The notes: generated by a model from the sequence alone, not told the origin. A stretch of DNA of 64,000 bases from Clostridium sp. AF15-31 (GCF_003461625.1 NZ_QTXL01000002.1:409992-473991); one strand, 5' to 3'; positions 17,022-24,997 are shown, counted from the first letter of the stretch. Translations and numbers: made by a program.

Positions 17022-17184
17022 ATGGAGCTTTTTCCTCAACCACCGAAACCGAATTACCTATAACGACCTTTGCCGGGGCTGCACCCACGATTGCAAGCAG
17101 AGTTTCCGAGCCGTGATTATCCTCTGCCCCCGGTATTACTCCAAGCGTTGGAAACCAAAGGAGGACACCGCCTATGGCAGATAA
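16990..17184 (+). CDS. small cysteine-containing protein of the transposon
   Basis: This 64-residue basic protein is MPRMSNKRRLEWSFFLNHRN..., with Cys pairs in LCRGCTHDCKQSF and ILCPRYYSKRW. AAAGGAG lies 7 nt before the ATG. It overlaps the replisome-organizer gene by 11 nt. Very similar small genes precede the rep gene in related clostridial elements; the function is not known. The Cys pattern suggests zinc binding. Confidence 0.65.
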   Translation: MPRMSNKRRLEWSFFLNHRNRITYNDLCRGCTHDCKQSFRAVIILCPRYYSKRWKPKEDTAYGR

Positions 17185-17917
17185 CCGCAAATATTATTAC
17201 CTCAAACTGAAAGAAAGCTATTTTGATGATGACGCTATTGTGCTGTTGGAGAGTATGCCGGACGGTATTCTCTATTCCAACATTCTTTTGAAGCTGTACT
17301 TAAAATCGCTGAAAAACGGCGGCAAGTTGCAGCTTGACGAGAATATCCCTTACACAGCACAGATGATCGCCACTCTTACCCGTCAGCAGGTAGGCACGGT
17401 GGAACGGGCGTTAGGGATTTTTCAGCAGTTGGGGCTTGTGGAGCAGCTACACGGCGGCTTGCTCTACATGACCGATATTGAACTGATGATAGGGCAATCC
17501 TCTACCGAAGCGGAACGAAAACGGGCGGCAAGGCTTGCAAACAAGGCTTTGCCACCACCCCGGACAAACGGCGGACATTTGTCCGACATTCGTCCACCAG
17601 AGATAGAGATAAAGAAAGAGATAGATATAGAGATAGAAAAAGAGAGAGAGTTAGAAACGGGACAAGCCCCCGCCCGCAGCTATGGCAGATACAACAATGT
17701 TTTTCTTTCCGATACGGAACTGGACGAGCTGAAAGCGGAACTGCCCGACAAATGGGAGTATTATATTGACCGCTTATCTACTCATATAGCGTCCAAAGGA
17801 ACGAAATACCGCAGTCATGCAGCCACGATATACAAGTGGGCGCAGGAGGACGAAGCCAAGAAACCGCCGAAAAAAGGCATACCAGATTACACCTTTAAGG
17901 AGGGCGAGAGTTTATGA
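17174..17917 (+). CDS. phage-type replisome organizer / replication initiator
   Basis: This 247-residue protein has the N-terminal replisome-organizer domain (YYYLKLKESYFDDDAIVLLE, GILYSNILLKLYLKSLKNGG), a winged-helix fold. A charged linker follows, then a short C-terminal DnaD-like block (ELPDKWEYYIDRLSTHIASK, KYRSHAATIYKWAQED). It overlaps the helicase-loader-like gene by 4 nt (ATGA). Together they probably load the host replicative helicase on the excised element. A second pair of the same type is found in the outer island at 23035-24631. Confidence 0.8.
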   Translation: MADNRKYYYLKLKESYFDDDAIVLLESMPDGILYSNILLKLYLKSLKNGGKLQLDENIPYTAQMIATLTRQQVGTVERALGIFQQLGLVEQLHGGLLYMTDIELMIGQSSTEAERKRAARLANKALPPPRTNGGHLSDIRPPEIEIKKEIDIEIEKERELETGQAPARSYGRYNNVFLSDTELDELKAELPDKWEYYIDRLSTHIASKGTKYRSHAATIYKWAQEDEAKKPPKKGIPDYTFKEGESL

Positions 17918-18753
17918 CTGAACTTTTTACCGATACCGTTTTGAATATGATGACTACTACCGCAGAGCCGGAGGACTACACGGGCGAGGACGGTCTGCTT
18001 TACTGCGGCAAGTGCCGCACGGCGAAAGAAGCCTACTTTCCCAAAGAAACCGCCGCATGGTTGGGGCATGACAAGCACCCGACAGAATGTGACTGCCAAC
18101 GGGAGAAGCGTTTGGAATGTGAATCCGCCGAGGAACGCAGACGACACCTTGACACCGTTATGGAACTGAAACGCCGGGGCTTTACCGACCTCACCATGCA
18201 GGAATGGACTTTTGCACATGACAACGGCAAATGCCCGCAGATGAGCAAGGCACATTTATATGTGGAGCATTGGGAGCAGATGAGAGAAAACAACTATGGT
18301 CTGCTCTTGTGGGGCAAGGTAGGCACAGGAAAAAGCTATTTTGCCGGGTGCATTGCCAATGCCCTTATGGAACAGGAAATCTCCGTCCGCATGACAAACT
18401 TTTCTGCGATACTGAATGATTTAACTGCCAGCTTTGAGGGGCGAAACGAATATATCGAGCGTCTTTGCCGTTTCCCTCTGCTGATACTTGATGATTTTGG
18501 TATGGAGCGTGGCACAGAGTACGGTTTGGAACAGGTCTACAATGTAATTGACAGCCGATACCGCAGCCGAAAGCCGCTGATTGTCACCACCAATCTAAGC
18601 CTTACGGAACTGCAAAATCCACAGGACACCGCCCACGCCCGTATCTATGACCGAGTGCTTGAAATGTGTCTGCCTATCCTCTTTACAGGCGAGAACTTCC
18701 GAAAGGAAACGGCACAAGCCAAGCTCAATGGACTAAAAGAACTGTTGAAGTGA
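17914..18753 (+). CDS. DnaC-like helicase loader (AAA+ ATPase)
   Basis: This 279-residue protein has an N-terminal Cys motif (LLYCGKCRTAKEA, ECDCQ) that probably binds zinc, then an AAA+ ATPase: Walker A GLLLWGKVGTGKSYFAG near residue 132, Walker B LLILDDFGMER, and sensor-1 LIVTTNLSLTEL. This is the DnaC/DnaI/IstB-type fold used to load DnaB helicase. It is coupled to the initiator gene by an ATGA overlap. Confidence 0.85.
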   Translation: MTELFTDTVLNMMTTTAEPEDYTGEDGLLYCGKCRTAKEAYFPKETAAWLGHDKHPTECDCQREKRLECESAEERRRHLDTVMELKRRGFTDLTMQEWTFAHDNGKCPQMSKAHLYVEHWEQMRENNYGLLLWGKVGTGKSYFAGCIANALMEQEISVRMTNFSAILNDLTASFEGRNEYIERLCRFPLLILDDFGMERGTEYGLEQVYNVIDSRYRSRKPLIVTTNLSLTELQNPQDTAHARIYDRVLEMCLPILFTGENFRKETAQAKLNGLKELLK

Positions 18754-18765
18754 AAGGAGTTGCCT

Positions 18766-18963
18766 ATGACAGAAAACAAACAGAATAACAATGACCGCAC
18801 CGACCGCCGCCCGGACTGCGTGACGGAGATCCGCATGGGTAACACCGTGCTTGTTGTGTCCGGCTTTTTCAAGAAAGATACCACAGCCACCGCAGCCGAC
18901 AAGATGATGAAAGTGCTTGAAGCGGAAACCGCAGCTACACACAAGCCAAGTTATACTGCATGA
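18766..18963 (+). CDS. TnpW-like transposon protein
   Basis: This 65-residue protein contains TEIRMGNTVLVVSGFFKKDT and ATAADKMMKVLEAE, the pattern of the small protein called TnpW that precedes tnpX in Tn4451-like elements. AAAGGAG lies 6 nt before the ATG at 18766. Its biochemical role is not established. Confidence 0.75.
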   Translation: MTENKQNNNDRTDRRPDCVTEIRMGNTVLVVSGFFKKDTTATAADKMMKVLEAETAATHKPSYTA

Positions 18964-19035
18964 CAAGCCTAATTTCAAAAAATCGTCATAATGACGGGCG
19001 ATAAAGAAGCAAAATTCACATTTACCAGCTATACA

Positions 19036-19088
19036 GACAGCCGCCCCGTGTGATATAATTTCCTTACGGAATAGCGGGGCTGGCTGTC
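19036..19088 (+). promoter_or_regulatory. inverted repeat enclosing a -10 box before the recombinase gene
   Basis: GACAGCCGCCCCG (19036-19048) and CGGGGC-TGGCTGTC (19075-19088) can pair around TGATATAAT. The -10 hexamer TATAAT at 19054-19059 sits in the loop. The arrangement suggests autoregulation of the recombinase promoter. Confidence 0.5.
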
Positions 19089-19104
19089 GGAAATGGAGGA
19101 AACC

Positions 19105-20718
19105 ATGATTAGACAGACAACCCAAAACCTCATTACCGCCCTTTATCCGAGATTATCCCATGAAGATGAATTGCAGGGCGAGAGTAATTCCATCTCCAAC
19201 CAAAAGCGTATTTTGGAAAGCTATGCAAAACAGAACGGCTTTACCAATCTCCAATGGTACACGGACGATGGGTACTCCGGTGCGAACTTCCAAAGACCCG
19301 GTTTTCAAGCCATGCTTGCGGATATTGAAGCCGGGAAAGTCGGAACGGTCATTGTCAAGGATATGTCGAGATTAGGGCGAAACTATCTCCAAGTGGGAAT
19401 GTATACGGACATGATTTTCCCACAAAGGGGCGTTCGCTTTATCGCTATCAACGATGGAGTGGACAGCGCACAGGGCGACAATGATTTTGCCCCTCTGCGT
19501 AATATCTTCAACGAATGGATGGTGAGAGATACGAGCAAGAAAATCAAGGCAGTTTTCCGCAGCAAAGGCATGAGTGGCAAGCCTATCACAAGTCAGCCGG
19601 TCTATGGCTATCTCAAAGGTGAGGACGGACGCTTTATCGTGGACGAAGAAGCTGCCCCGGTCGTCAAGCAGATTTTCAGTTTGTGCCTTGCCGGGAACGG
19701 TCCGACCAAAATCGCCCGTGTATTGACCGAGCAGCAAATCCCAACACCGGGTACATTGGAATACCGCAGGACAGGCAGCACACGCCGTTACTACCCCGAT
19801 TATCCCTACAAGTGGGCGACCAACACGATTGTCCATATCCTTGAACGCAAGGAATATCTGGGGCATACGGTAAACTTCAAGACCGAGAAAGTGTCCTACA
19901 AGGTCAAATCAAGCGTGGAAAATCCCGAAGAAAAACAGGTCATTTTCGAGAATACCCATGAGCCAATCATTGACCTTGCCACATGGGAGCGTGTGCAGGA
20001 ATTACGCAAGCAGCGCAAGCGTCCAAACCGCTATGATGAAGTCGGTCTGTTCTCCGGCTTGCTGTTCTGCGCCGATTGTGGGAGCGTCCTCTATCAGCAG
20101 AGATACGAGAACAAAACCCGAAAACAGGATTGCTACATCTGCGGCAATTACAAGAAGCGTACCCACGATTGCACCGCACATTTTATCCGCACCGACCTTT
20201 TGACTGCGGGTGTGACCGCCAATCTGCGGAAAGTGACAAGCTATGCAGCCAAGCATGAAAAGCAGTTTATGAAGCTGCTGATCGAGCAGAACGAGGACGG
20301 CGGCAAACGCCGCAACGCTGCCAAGCGAAAGGAACTGGACGCAGCCGAGAAGCGCATAGCCGAGTTATCCGCCATCTTCAAGCGGCTGTATGAGGACAGC
20401 GTGACCGGGCGCATCTCCGATGAACGGTTTGCGGAGCTGTCTGCCGACTATGAAGCCGAACAGAAACAGGTCAAGAGCCGTGCCGCCGAACTGCAAGCGG
20501 AACTGGCAAAGGCACAGGAAGCCACGGTTAATGCGGAAAAGTTTATGAAAGTTGTCCGCAAGTACACCAGCTTTGAGGAATTGACCCATACCCTGCTGCG
20601 GGAGTTTATTGAAAAAATCGTTGTCCATGAGTGCAGCTATGACGAAAACGGCACACGCAGACAGGACATTGATATTTATTACAGCTTTGTCGGCAAGGTA
20701 GAACTTCCCGACGAATAA
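19105..20718 (+). CDS. TnpX-like large serine recombinase
   Basis: This 537-residue site-specific recombinase excises and inserts the transposon. The N-terminal resolvase domain has TALYPRLSHEDE, the catalytic Ser in GESNSISNQK, GYSGANFQRPGF and the VIVKDMSRLGRN helix. A recombinase domain (KPITSQPVYGYLKG) and a zinc-ribbon (LLFCADCGSVLYQQ, CYICGNYKKRTHDC) with a long coiled coil follow. The start at 19105 follows GGAGG at 5 nt. A hairpin CCTATCCG/CGGATAGG terminates it at 20726-20758. It lies at the right end, as in Tn4451 relatives. Confidence 0.9.
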   Translation: MIRQTTQNLITALYPRLSHEDELQGESNSISNQKRILESYAKQNGFTNLQWYTDDGYSGANFQRPGFQAMLADIEAGKVGTVIVKDMSRLGRNYLQVGMYTDMIFPQRGVRFIAINDGVDSAQGDNDFAPLRNIFNEWMVRDTSKKIKAVFRSKGMSGKPITSQPVYGYLKGEDGRFIVDEEAAPVVKQIFSLCLAGNGPTKIARVLTEQQIPTPGTLEYRRTGSTRRYYPDYPYKWATNTIVHILERKEYLGHTVNFKTEKVSYKVKSSVENPEEKQVIFENTHEPIIDLATWERVQELRKQRKRPNRYDEVGLFSGLLFCADCGSVLYQQRYENKTRKQDCYICGNYKKRTHDCTAHFIRTDLLTAGVTANLRKVTSYAAKHEKQFMKLLIEQNEDGGKRRNAAKRKELDAAEKRIAELSAIFKRLYEDSVTGRISDERFAELSADYEAEQKQVKSRAAELQAELAKAQEATVNAEKFMKVVRKYTSFEELTHTLLREFIEKIVVHECSYDENGTRRQDIDIYYSFVGKVELPDE

Positions 20719-20725
20719 TGCCTGA

Positions 20726-20758
20726 CCTATCCGACACAGTAGCTAAGTGCCGGATAGG
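20726..20758 (+). terminator. terminator of the recombinase gene
   Basis: CCTATCCG pairs with CGGATAGG around 17 nt, 8 nt after the stop, followed by AACGGC and an A-run. The lack of a T-run makes it weaker on this strand. Confidence 0.5.
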
Positions 20759-21196
20759 AACGGCAAAAAATTTTACACTTCTATTGCTTCTTTATCACAC
20801 ACAAGCAAATTCAAAGGGATTGTATCACCTGCTGCCGGAAAGGTAAAGGATAAAATGAATACATTAGAAAAATTACTGGGGTACATCCCGGAGGAAATGG
20901 CAAATGGCAAAAAAATAATAGCAATGAAAATAGTGGATAACGCTATGGAACCTCGTATTACAGTCGGCGATATTGTAATTGCTAGGCAGCAGGAGCATTT
21001 CACTGATAATGAAATAGCATTGATCGGTGTATATGGCATGGGGCACATCTGCCGTAAGGTAAGATGCCATTCTGACGGTATAGAACTTATTGCTACTAAT
21101 ACCGCCTATAAGCCCATACGGCTCTATAATGCGGACATATCAGCCGGTAAAGCTTATATGATCGGAAAGGTTATCGAACTAAGAGCAACCTTATAG
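20747..21196 (+). pseudogene. S24/LexA-like repressor, N-terminally truncated next to the transposon
   Basis: The frame encodes the C-terminal peptidase-like half of a phage repressor. It has the cleavage-site-like SPAAGKV, then YIPEEMANGKKIIAMKIVDNAMEPRITVGDIVIARQ and LIATNTAYKPI. The usual catalytic Ser of D-S-MEP is replaced (DNAMEP), so self-cleavage is unlikely. No helix-turn-helix half precedes it; the transposon's right end lies just upstream, within about 20747-20790. An internal ATG at 20855 with AAAGG could still make a 113-residue protein. It carries two octamers, so it belongs to the outer island. Confidence 0.65.
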
Positions 21197-21422
21197 CAGC
21201 CTGTCCGCCTATCTTCCACATGATCAGCATCAGGTAGATAATATGCTGAATTCAAACATCATTTTATTAAACATTTTCTTGATTGCAATCACATTATGTT
21301 ATAGAATTCAGCTATGCTTATAAAGCACGAACCTAGACCTAAAAATTGAATAATGTATTTAACCGGGCAGCCGAGGGGTGTTACACCATATCCGTTCGAG
21401 TCTTGGAAGGGAGTGGTGCCTT

Positions 21423-21500
21423 ATGAGTACATATGAGGAATTTATGGTTATATTAACCACTGCAATACTTATTGTAACGATTCTGAATAATAAAAAATAA
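21423..21500 (+). CDS. type I toxin, TxpA/BsrG-like holin-like peptide
   Basis: This 25-residue peptide, MSTYEEFMVILTTAILIV then TILNNKK, has one hydrophobic helix between a short polar start and a lysine tail. This is the layout of TxpA/BsrG-type toxins, which insert in the membrane. GGAG lies 10 nt before the ATG. A hairpin AAAACACCTCG/CGGGGTGTTTT (21503-21538) ends the mRNA. An antisense RNA promoter faces it, completing a toxin-antitoxin module. Such modules stabilise mobile elements. Confidence 0.8.
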   Translation: MSTYEEFMVILTTAILIVTILNNKK

Positions 21501-21594
21501 GAAAAACACCTCGGCCTGACAAGCATACGGGGTGTTTTCCTTTAGTCATGTTTGCCGGACGGATAGGAAGTATCTATCGCTCGGCTGTCTTGTT
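21485..21594 (-). ncRNA. antisense RNA antitoxin (RatA/SR4-like)
   Basis: On the minus strand a consensus promoter, TTGACA (21623-21628) and TATAAT (21601-21606) with 16-bp spacing, starts transcription near 21594. The RNA runs into the 3' end of the toxin mRNA and reaches a hairpin with a T-rich tail (21538 down to about 21485). The overlap is with the toxin terminator and stop codon, as in bsrG/SR4 and txpA/RatA. Exact ends are inferred. Confidence 0.75.
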
Positions 21595-21631
21595 AAGTAC
21601 ATTATACAACATTTTAGGTATTTGTCAAAAT

Positions 21632-21664
21632 AAAAATCCCCCAGGTGCTACCAACACCTGAGGG
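21632..21664 (-). terminator. terminator at the end of the island's leftward operon
   Basis: On the minus strand CCCTCAGGTG and CACCTGGGGG form a 10-bp stem with a 7-nt loop, followed by ATTTTTATTTT. It lies about 85 nt after the last leftward frame. Confidence 0.88.
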
Positions 21665-21749
21665 AAGTTACCCACAAACCGAAGGCTTATGAATAACGTA
21701 TCAGCAAACTACATTATGCTATAACCCCCATGACATATAAATATCATGA

Positions 21750-22064
21750 TCATACAAATGGCAGCAGGTCAAGTATCTGCTGCCCTTCTGTATGTTCCAA
21801 TAATGATCCGGCATTTGGCAGCTTGCTGCCAATAATCAATGAATAAAGTCCACCTTCATTAACTAGTGCTGTTTTACTCTGTCCAACAGGCAGATTCCCG
21901 TTTTGGGAATCTGCTATATCAAGCATAAGAAATCTCTTATCTTCTTCATCAACATGATTCATAACAGCCTTACTTGTATTTGAATACCCCAGTATCTCTG
22001 CCACATCTTTTCCGACAAACCAGGGCTCGCCGTTCTCTATTACTGTTCTGAAATTTGTTTTTTC
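21750..22064 (-). pseudogene. Bro-N antirepressor remnant
   Basis: The frame reads FRTVIENGEPWFVGKDVAEIL, GYSNTSKAVMNHVDEEDKR and LVNEGGLYSLIIGSKLPNA, a clear Bro-N domain of phage antirepressors. It has no start codon before the conserved Trp region: an in-frame TAG lies at 22065-22067. It diverges after KLPNA, where a KRWV-type motif normally follows, and ends 20 residues later. An ATG at 22004 could make an 84-residue piece, but the domain is broken at both ends. Two octamers lie at its 3' end. Confidence 0.65.
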
Positions 22065-22175
22065 CTAGCAACCTAAGTCTAACTTAGTGCGTTCACCCAG
22101 TTCCTCATAGCATCCACATAATCCTCGCTTCAACATAGCTTTGAACCTATGGCAGCAGTCGTCCGACTTCGGCAT
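22065..22175 (-). CDS. doubtful 36-codon cysteine-rich ORF
   Basis: MPKSDDCCHRFKAMLKRG, then LCGCYEELGERTKLDLGC: five Cys in 36 residues. It ends exactly where the Bro-N frame continues in the same phase. There is no good ribosome site. It may be a tiny metal-binding protein or the decayed start region of the antirepressor locus. Confidence 0.3.
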   Translation of the reverse strand: MPKSDDCCHRFKAMLKRGLCGCYEELGERTKLDLGC

Positions 22176-22227
22176 TTTCTGATGCTTAAAACTTACCACC
22201 AAGTCCTAGTATTCCATGTTTTTATAT

Positions 22228-23007
22228 CTATAGATTTCGTCCGCTGTCTGCTGCCATCTGCTTTATCACGGGAATATGCTTAAGTTTTCTATTTGCTCTT
22301 TCCTCCACATTGCGCACCGCCCATTGTGACATACCTAGCCGGTTCCCTATCGCCTCCCAGTTCATACTCAGCCTATAACGCAAATATATTATATCGTACT
22401 CCATAGGTTTTAACTTACATTTTATTTCCTGCCACATCTGCTTTATTGCTAACCTATTTACAATTTCGTCCAGATCTTCGCAAGCAACGGCTATTATATC
22501 CTGTAAAGTATTAGCATCTTCGTCATTACAAAGTTGTTTATCAAGGCTTGTCACCCGTTCAGCTTCACCACTAAACATAAACTTCTCAAGATCTTCCACC
22601 TGTTTTAAACTGATACCAAGGAGCCCCGCATATTCCTGCTTTGAAGGTTCCCGTTTGTACCGGTACAGATATGAACCTGTAGCCTGATTGTATTTATATA
22701 TAAGCTGTTGCTTATACAATGGAATACTGATCATGCGCCCGGAACTATCTATATATCGCTTTAAATGTCGTGAAAGCGTTGTCGTCAAATAAGCACTGAA
22801 TCTAATATCTTGATCTTTATCATACTTCATAGCTGCCTTATGTAACCCAAAATATCCCTCTTGTGCCAGATCTTCAAGAGGTGCTCCCCATGAATATCTA
22901 TATGCCATTTTATATATAATGCCTTTATTCTGCTCATATAACTGGTACATGTTCTCTGTGACTTCTATACCTGTTTGAATTTTCTCAACCAGTTCTTCGT
23001 TCGTCAT
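22228..23007 (-). CDS. sigma-70-type transcription factor of the island
   Basis: This 259-residue protein has region 2 (YKMAYRYSWGAPLEDLAQEG, FGLHKAAMKYD, RFSAYLTTTLSRHLKRYI), region 3 (EPSKQEYAGLLGISLKQVEDL) and region 4 (KLKPMEYDIIYLRYRLSMNW, IGNRLGMSQWAVRNVEERAN). It is shorter than a housekeeping sigma and resembles SigB/SigF-like or phage sigma factors. It is the last intact gene of the leftward operon, after the replication genes, so it may drive late genes of the island. AGGAG lies 10 nt before the ATG. Confidence 0.85.
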   Translation of the reverse strand: MTNEELVEKIQTGIEVTENMYQLYEQNKGIIYKMAYRYSWGAPLEDLAQEGYFGLHKAAMKYDKDQDIRFSAYLTTTLSRHLKRYIDSSGRMISIPLYKQQLIYKYNQATGSYLYRYKREPSKQEYAGLLGISLKQVEDLEKFMFSGEAERVTSLDKQLCNDEDANTLQDIIAVACEDLDEIVNRLAIKQMWQEIKCKLKPMEYDIIYLRYRLSMNWEAIGNRLGMSQWAVRNVEERANRKLKHIPVIKQMAADSGRNL

Positions 23008-23034
23008 TTTCCAGTTACTCCTAACACTTTACAT

Positions 23035-23898
23035 TTACAATATTTCAGCGTCTTTTAATCTATAATTTCTATTTTTCTCTCTTGCGATACCTAAAACATT
23101 CCCTTTGCTCATTTCATAGATTCTGGAACCTACAGCACTGTCTATTTCTTCAATTTCATTGATAAATCGCTCACTTGATATAATTGTTATAAGTTCTGAA
23201 TGTTGATATCTATAATTAATGATCTCATATGCAAGCCTTATATCTGCTGATGTCGGTAATGTCTCTTTACCATAACCGTCTTTTGTTATCTTAAAAAAAT
23301 CATCTATGTATAACACTTCCACTTTTCTAAAATCATCAAGTGCCGGTTCATATGCTTCATCATTCACCATCATTTTTAGCCTTGCACTATCTCGGACCCA
23401 TAGCATATATCTTGCTGTTCTTTTTTCCGAAAGCATCTGCCCTACTATTGCTGTGCATAAATGCGTTTTACCTGCTCCAACACCGCCTCCGATAAAAAAA
23501 CATTTATTTTCAAGATGATCAACCGTATTTGCAAATGTTTGTGCTTTCTCTTTTGCTGTCTGCTGCCATTTCTCATTCGTTTCAAATCTTTCAAATGTAC
23601 TCTTCTTTATAATCGGCTCTAAGCCACTTTGCCTTATACTAATAATACTCTGTCTTATAGCTTTACAATCACATTCTTTAGCAAGCTCTGAATAGTGCCC
23701 ATCATTCTCGATCACTGAATATGTAAATCCTTTGTTTTTACACTTCTCACAATCGTATACATTTTTATCTAATGTACCCTCACTGTTATTGAGTGTATCA
23801 ACTTTAAGTTGCACTTTTTCTTTTTCGGACATATTAGATAATGATCCCCATTGTCGGCTTGTCTTTCTCTTTGCCATGATTTCTTTCATTGACTCCAT
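23035..23898 (-). CDS. DnaC-like helicase loader of the island
   Basis: This 287-residue protein has an N-terminal Cys-rich segment (YDCEKCKNKGF, AKECDCKAI), then an AAA+ ATPase: Walker A FIGGGVGAGKTHLCTAIVG, Walker B VLYIDDFFK and an arginine-bearing RIYEMSKGN region. It is a DnaC/DnaI-type loader. It overlaps the upstream replication gene by 65 bp. The ATG at 23898 is preferred; GTG at 23907 is possible. It carries an octamer as codons W-Q-Q. Confidence 0.82.
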   Translation of the reverse strand: MESMKEIMAKRKTSRQWGSLSNMSEKEKVQLKVDTLNNSEGTLDKNVYDCEKCKNKGFTYSVIENDGHYSELAKECDCKAIRQSIISIRQSGLEPIIKKSTFERFETNEKWQQTAKEKAQTFANTVDHLENKCFFIGGGVGAGKTHLCTAIVGQMLSEKRTARYMLWVRDSARLKMMVNDEAYEPALDDFRKVEVLYIDDFFKITKDGYGKETLPTSADIRLAYEIINYRYQHSELITIISSERFINEIEEIDSAVGSRIYEMSKGNVLGIAREKNRNYRLKDAEIL

Positions 23899-24631
23899 TA
23901 TTATCACTCTTATCCTTCCTTGCCCAATTTCTTATAGTTGCAAGATGATTTTTATAACTTTTACCAGTGCTGGCAACATAACTGCTTAACCTCTCTATTC
24001 GATCTTCCCAGTCATTAGGGAATTCCATTTTCAATTTCTCAATATCCTCATCAGAAAGAAGCACATTCTTGTATTCACCATATTTATGCCGAATCGGTTC
24101 CTGCCTTTTATCCATATCTGATTGATGATCTGCTGCCATAGTTTCTTTTGCAACCTGCGCCTTATTTATATCTATCCTATCCTTACCTAACTCTATCCTA
24201 TCCTTACCTAACCTGTGGCAACCATTGGTATACACATCGTCAACCAGTTGGTTGTCATTTGGTATACCAGACACCAAATCTCTAGGAAGGGGATCAGTTA
24301 TGTATTTATCATTTTCTATTTGCACAGCATCCAGATATTCTTTAAATCTAGTTTCTGTATACCTATCTTTTCTGATATAGTTATTTGCAATCCAATCAGT
24401 TATTAGTATTACTCCATTATCGAATGGAATAATAAAACCGTTAGACACTAATAACTGCAAATCCGTTAGACAGCTACCACACATTAATGCAACCCTCTTT
24501 GGCGACGAAACAAAGCCATCATCATCTGCTCTCATTCCCAAATGAAAATATAAGTTCTGTGTAGTAGGTGGCATATCCATAAACTTATCAGTGTCAACAA
24601 TGTCCATGCTGAACATCCTTCGTCTTGCCAT
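23834..24631 (-). CDS. replisome organizer / DnaD-like replication protein of the island
   Basis: This 265-residue protein starts MARRRMFSMDIVDTDKFMDM, the recognisable start of phage replication proteins with a winged-helix domain (QNLYFHLGMRADDDGFVSSP, ITDWIANNYIRKDRY). A linker follows, then a C-terminal DnaD-like block (EFPNDWEDRIERLSSYVAST, NHLATIRNWARKD). GGGGGGAG lies 4 nt before the ATG. With the downstream loader it should start replication of the excised island. Its C-terminal block is strikingly like that of the transposon protein at 17174-17917. Confidence 0.8.
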   Translation of the reverse strand: MARRRMFSMDIVDTDKFMDMPPTTQNLYFHLGMRADDDGFVSSPKRVALMCGSCLTDLQLLVSNGFIIPFDNGVILITDWIANNYIRKDRYTETRFKEYLDAVQIENDKYITDPLPRDLVSGIPNDNQLVDDVYTNGCHRLGKDRIELGKDRIDINKAQVAKETMAADHQSDMDKRQEPIRHKYGEYKNVLLSDEDIEKLKMEFPNDWEDRIERLSSYVASTGKSYKNHLATIRNWARKDKSDNNGVNERNHGKEKDKPTMGIII

Positions 24632-24642
24632 TACACTCCCCC

Positions 24643-24813
24643 CTATTTCATCTCACCGGTATTCAAATACTCTGCCAGCTTGTCAACATTTACAAGTACC
24701 TTTGTACCAGTATGTACATGAATGATCTTACCCTGTTTGCACCAACAACGGAGCCGGTAACAGGGAATTCCTGTCATGGCAGCAGCCTCTTTTATAGTTA
24801 CCATTTTCGGCAT
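24643..24813 (-). CDS. excisionase-like small DNA-binding protein
   Basis: This 56-residue protein reads MPKMVTIKEAAAMTGIPCYR, then LRCWCKQGKI, VHTGTKVLVNVDKLAEYL. It is a MerR-like winged helix (HTH_17 type): the helix-turn-helix TIKEAAAMTGIP, then the wing and VDKLAEYL. Such proteins act as excisionases or plasmid/phage directionality factors. It begins right after the next upstream gene and 11 nt before the replication gene, as first functions of the lytic-like operon. The octamer encodes its A-A-A-M. Confidence 0.8.
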   Translation of the reverse strand: MPKMVTIKEAAAMTGIPCYRLRCWCKQGKIIHVHTGTKVLVNVDKLAEYLNTGEMK

Positions 24814-24814
24814 A

Positions 24815-24997
24815 TTACACACCTTCTTTCTGAATATCCTGAATAATGGATATAAGTCTGTCCTGTTCTTCTTCCGGAAGCTCTACTCTGAGTCTGCGAC
24901 AAAGCGTTGCTTCATTTATACCAAGTCTATTGGCAAGTTCCCAGTGTCTTACTCTACGTATTACTAATTCATTTCTTACTCTCTCATTTTTTTTCAC
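24815..24997 (-). CDS. small HTH-like protein, first gene of the leftward operon
   Basis: This 60-residue basic protein contains RRVRHWELANRLGINEATLCRRLRVELPEEEQDRLI, which reads as a helix-turn-helix. It is found ahead of excisionase-like genes in related phage-like elements. It stops 1 nt before the next start codon. The likely role is as a Cro-like or early regulator (inference). Confidence 0.65.
   Translation of the reverse strand: MKKNERVRNELVIRRVRHWELANRLGINEATLCRRLRVELPEEEQDRLISIIQDIQKEGV

Larger units (their letters stand above)
11700..20765. mobile_element. nested mobilizable transposon, Tn4451/TnpX type (ends approximate)
   Basis: From about 13.0 kb base composition jumps to GC-rich and the octamer of the outer island disappears. 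The gene set is: sigma-like and HTH regulators, oriT region, MobC, MobA/VirD2-type relaxase, replisome organizer, DnaC-like ATPase, TnpW and a large serine recombinase at the right end. This is the layout of Tn4451-like integrative mobilizable elements. It does not encode a mating pore. The right end lies between the recombinase terminator (20758) and the S24-like fragment; the left end lies within 11479-11781, or nearer 13.0 kb if the ECF pair belongs to the island. Confidence 0.8.
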
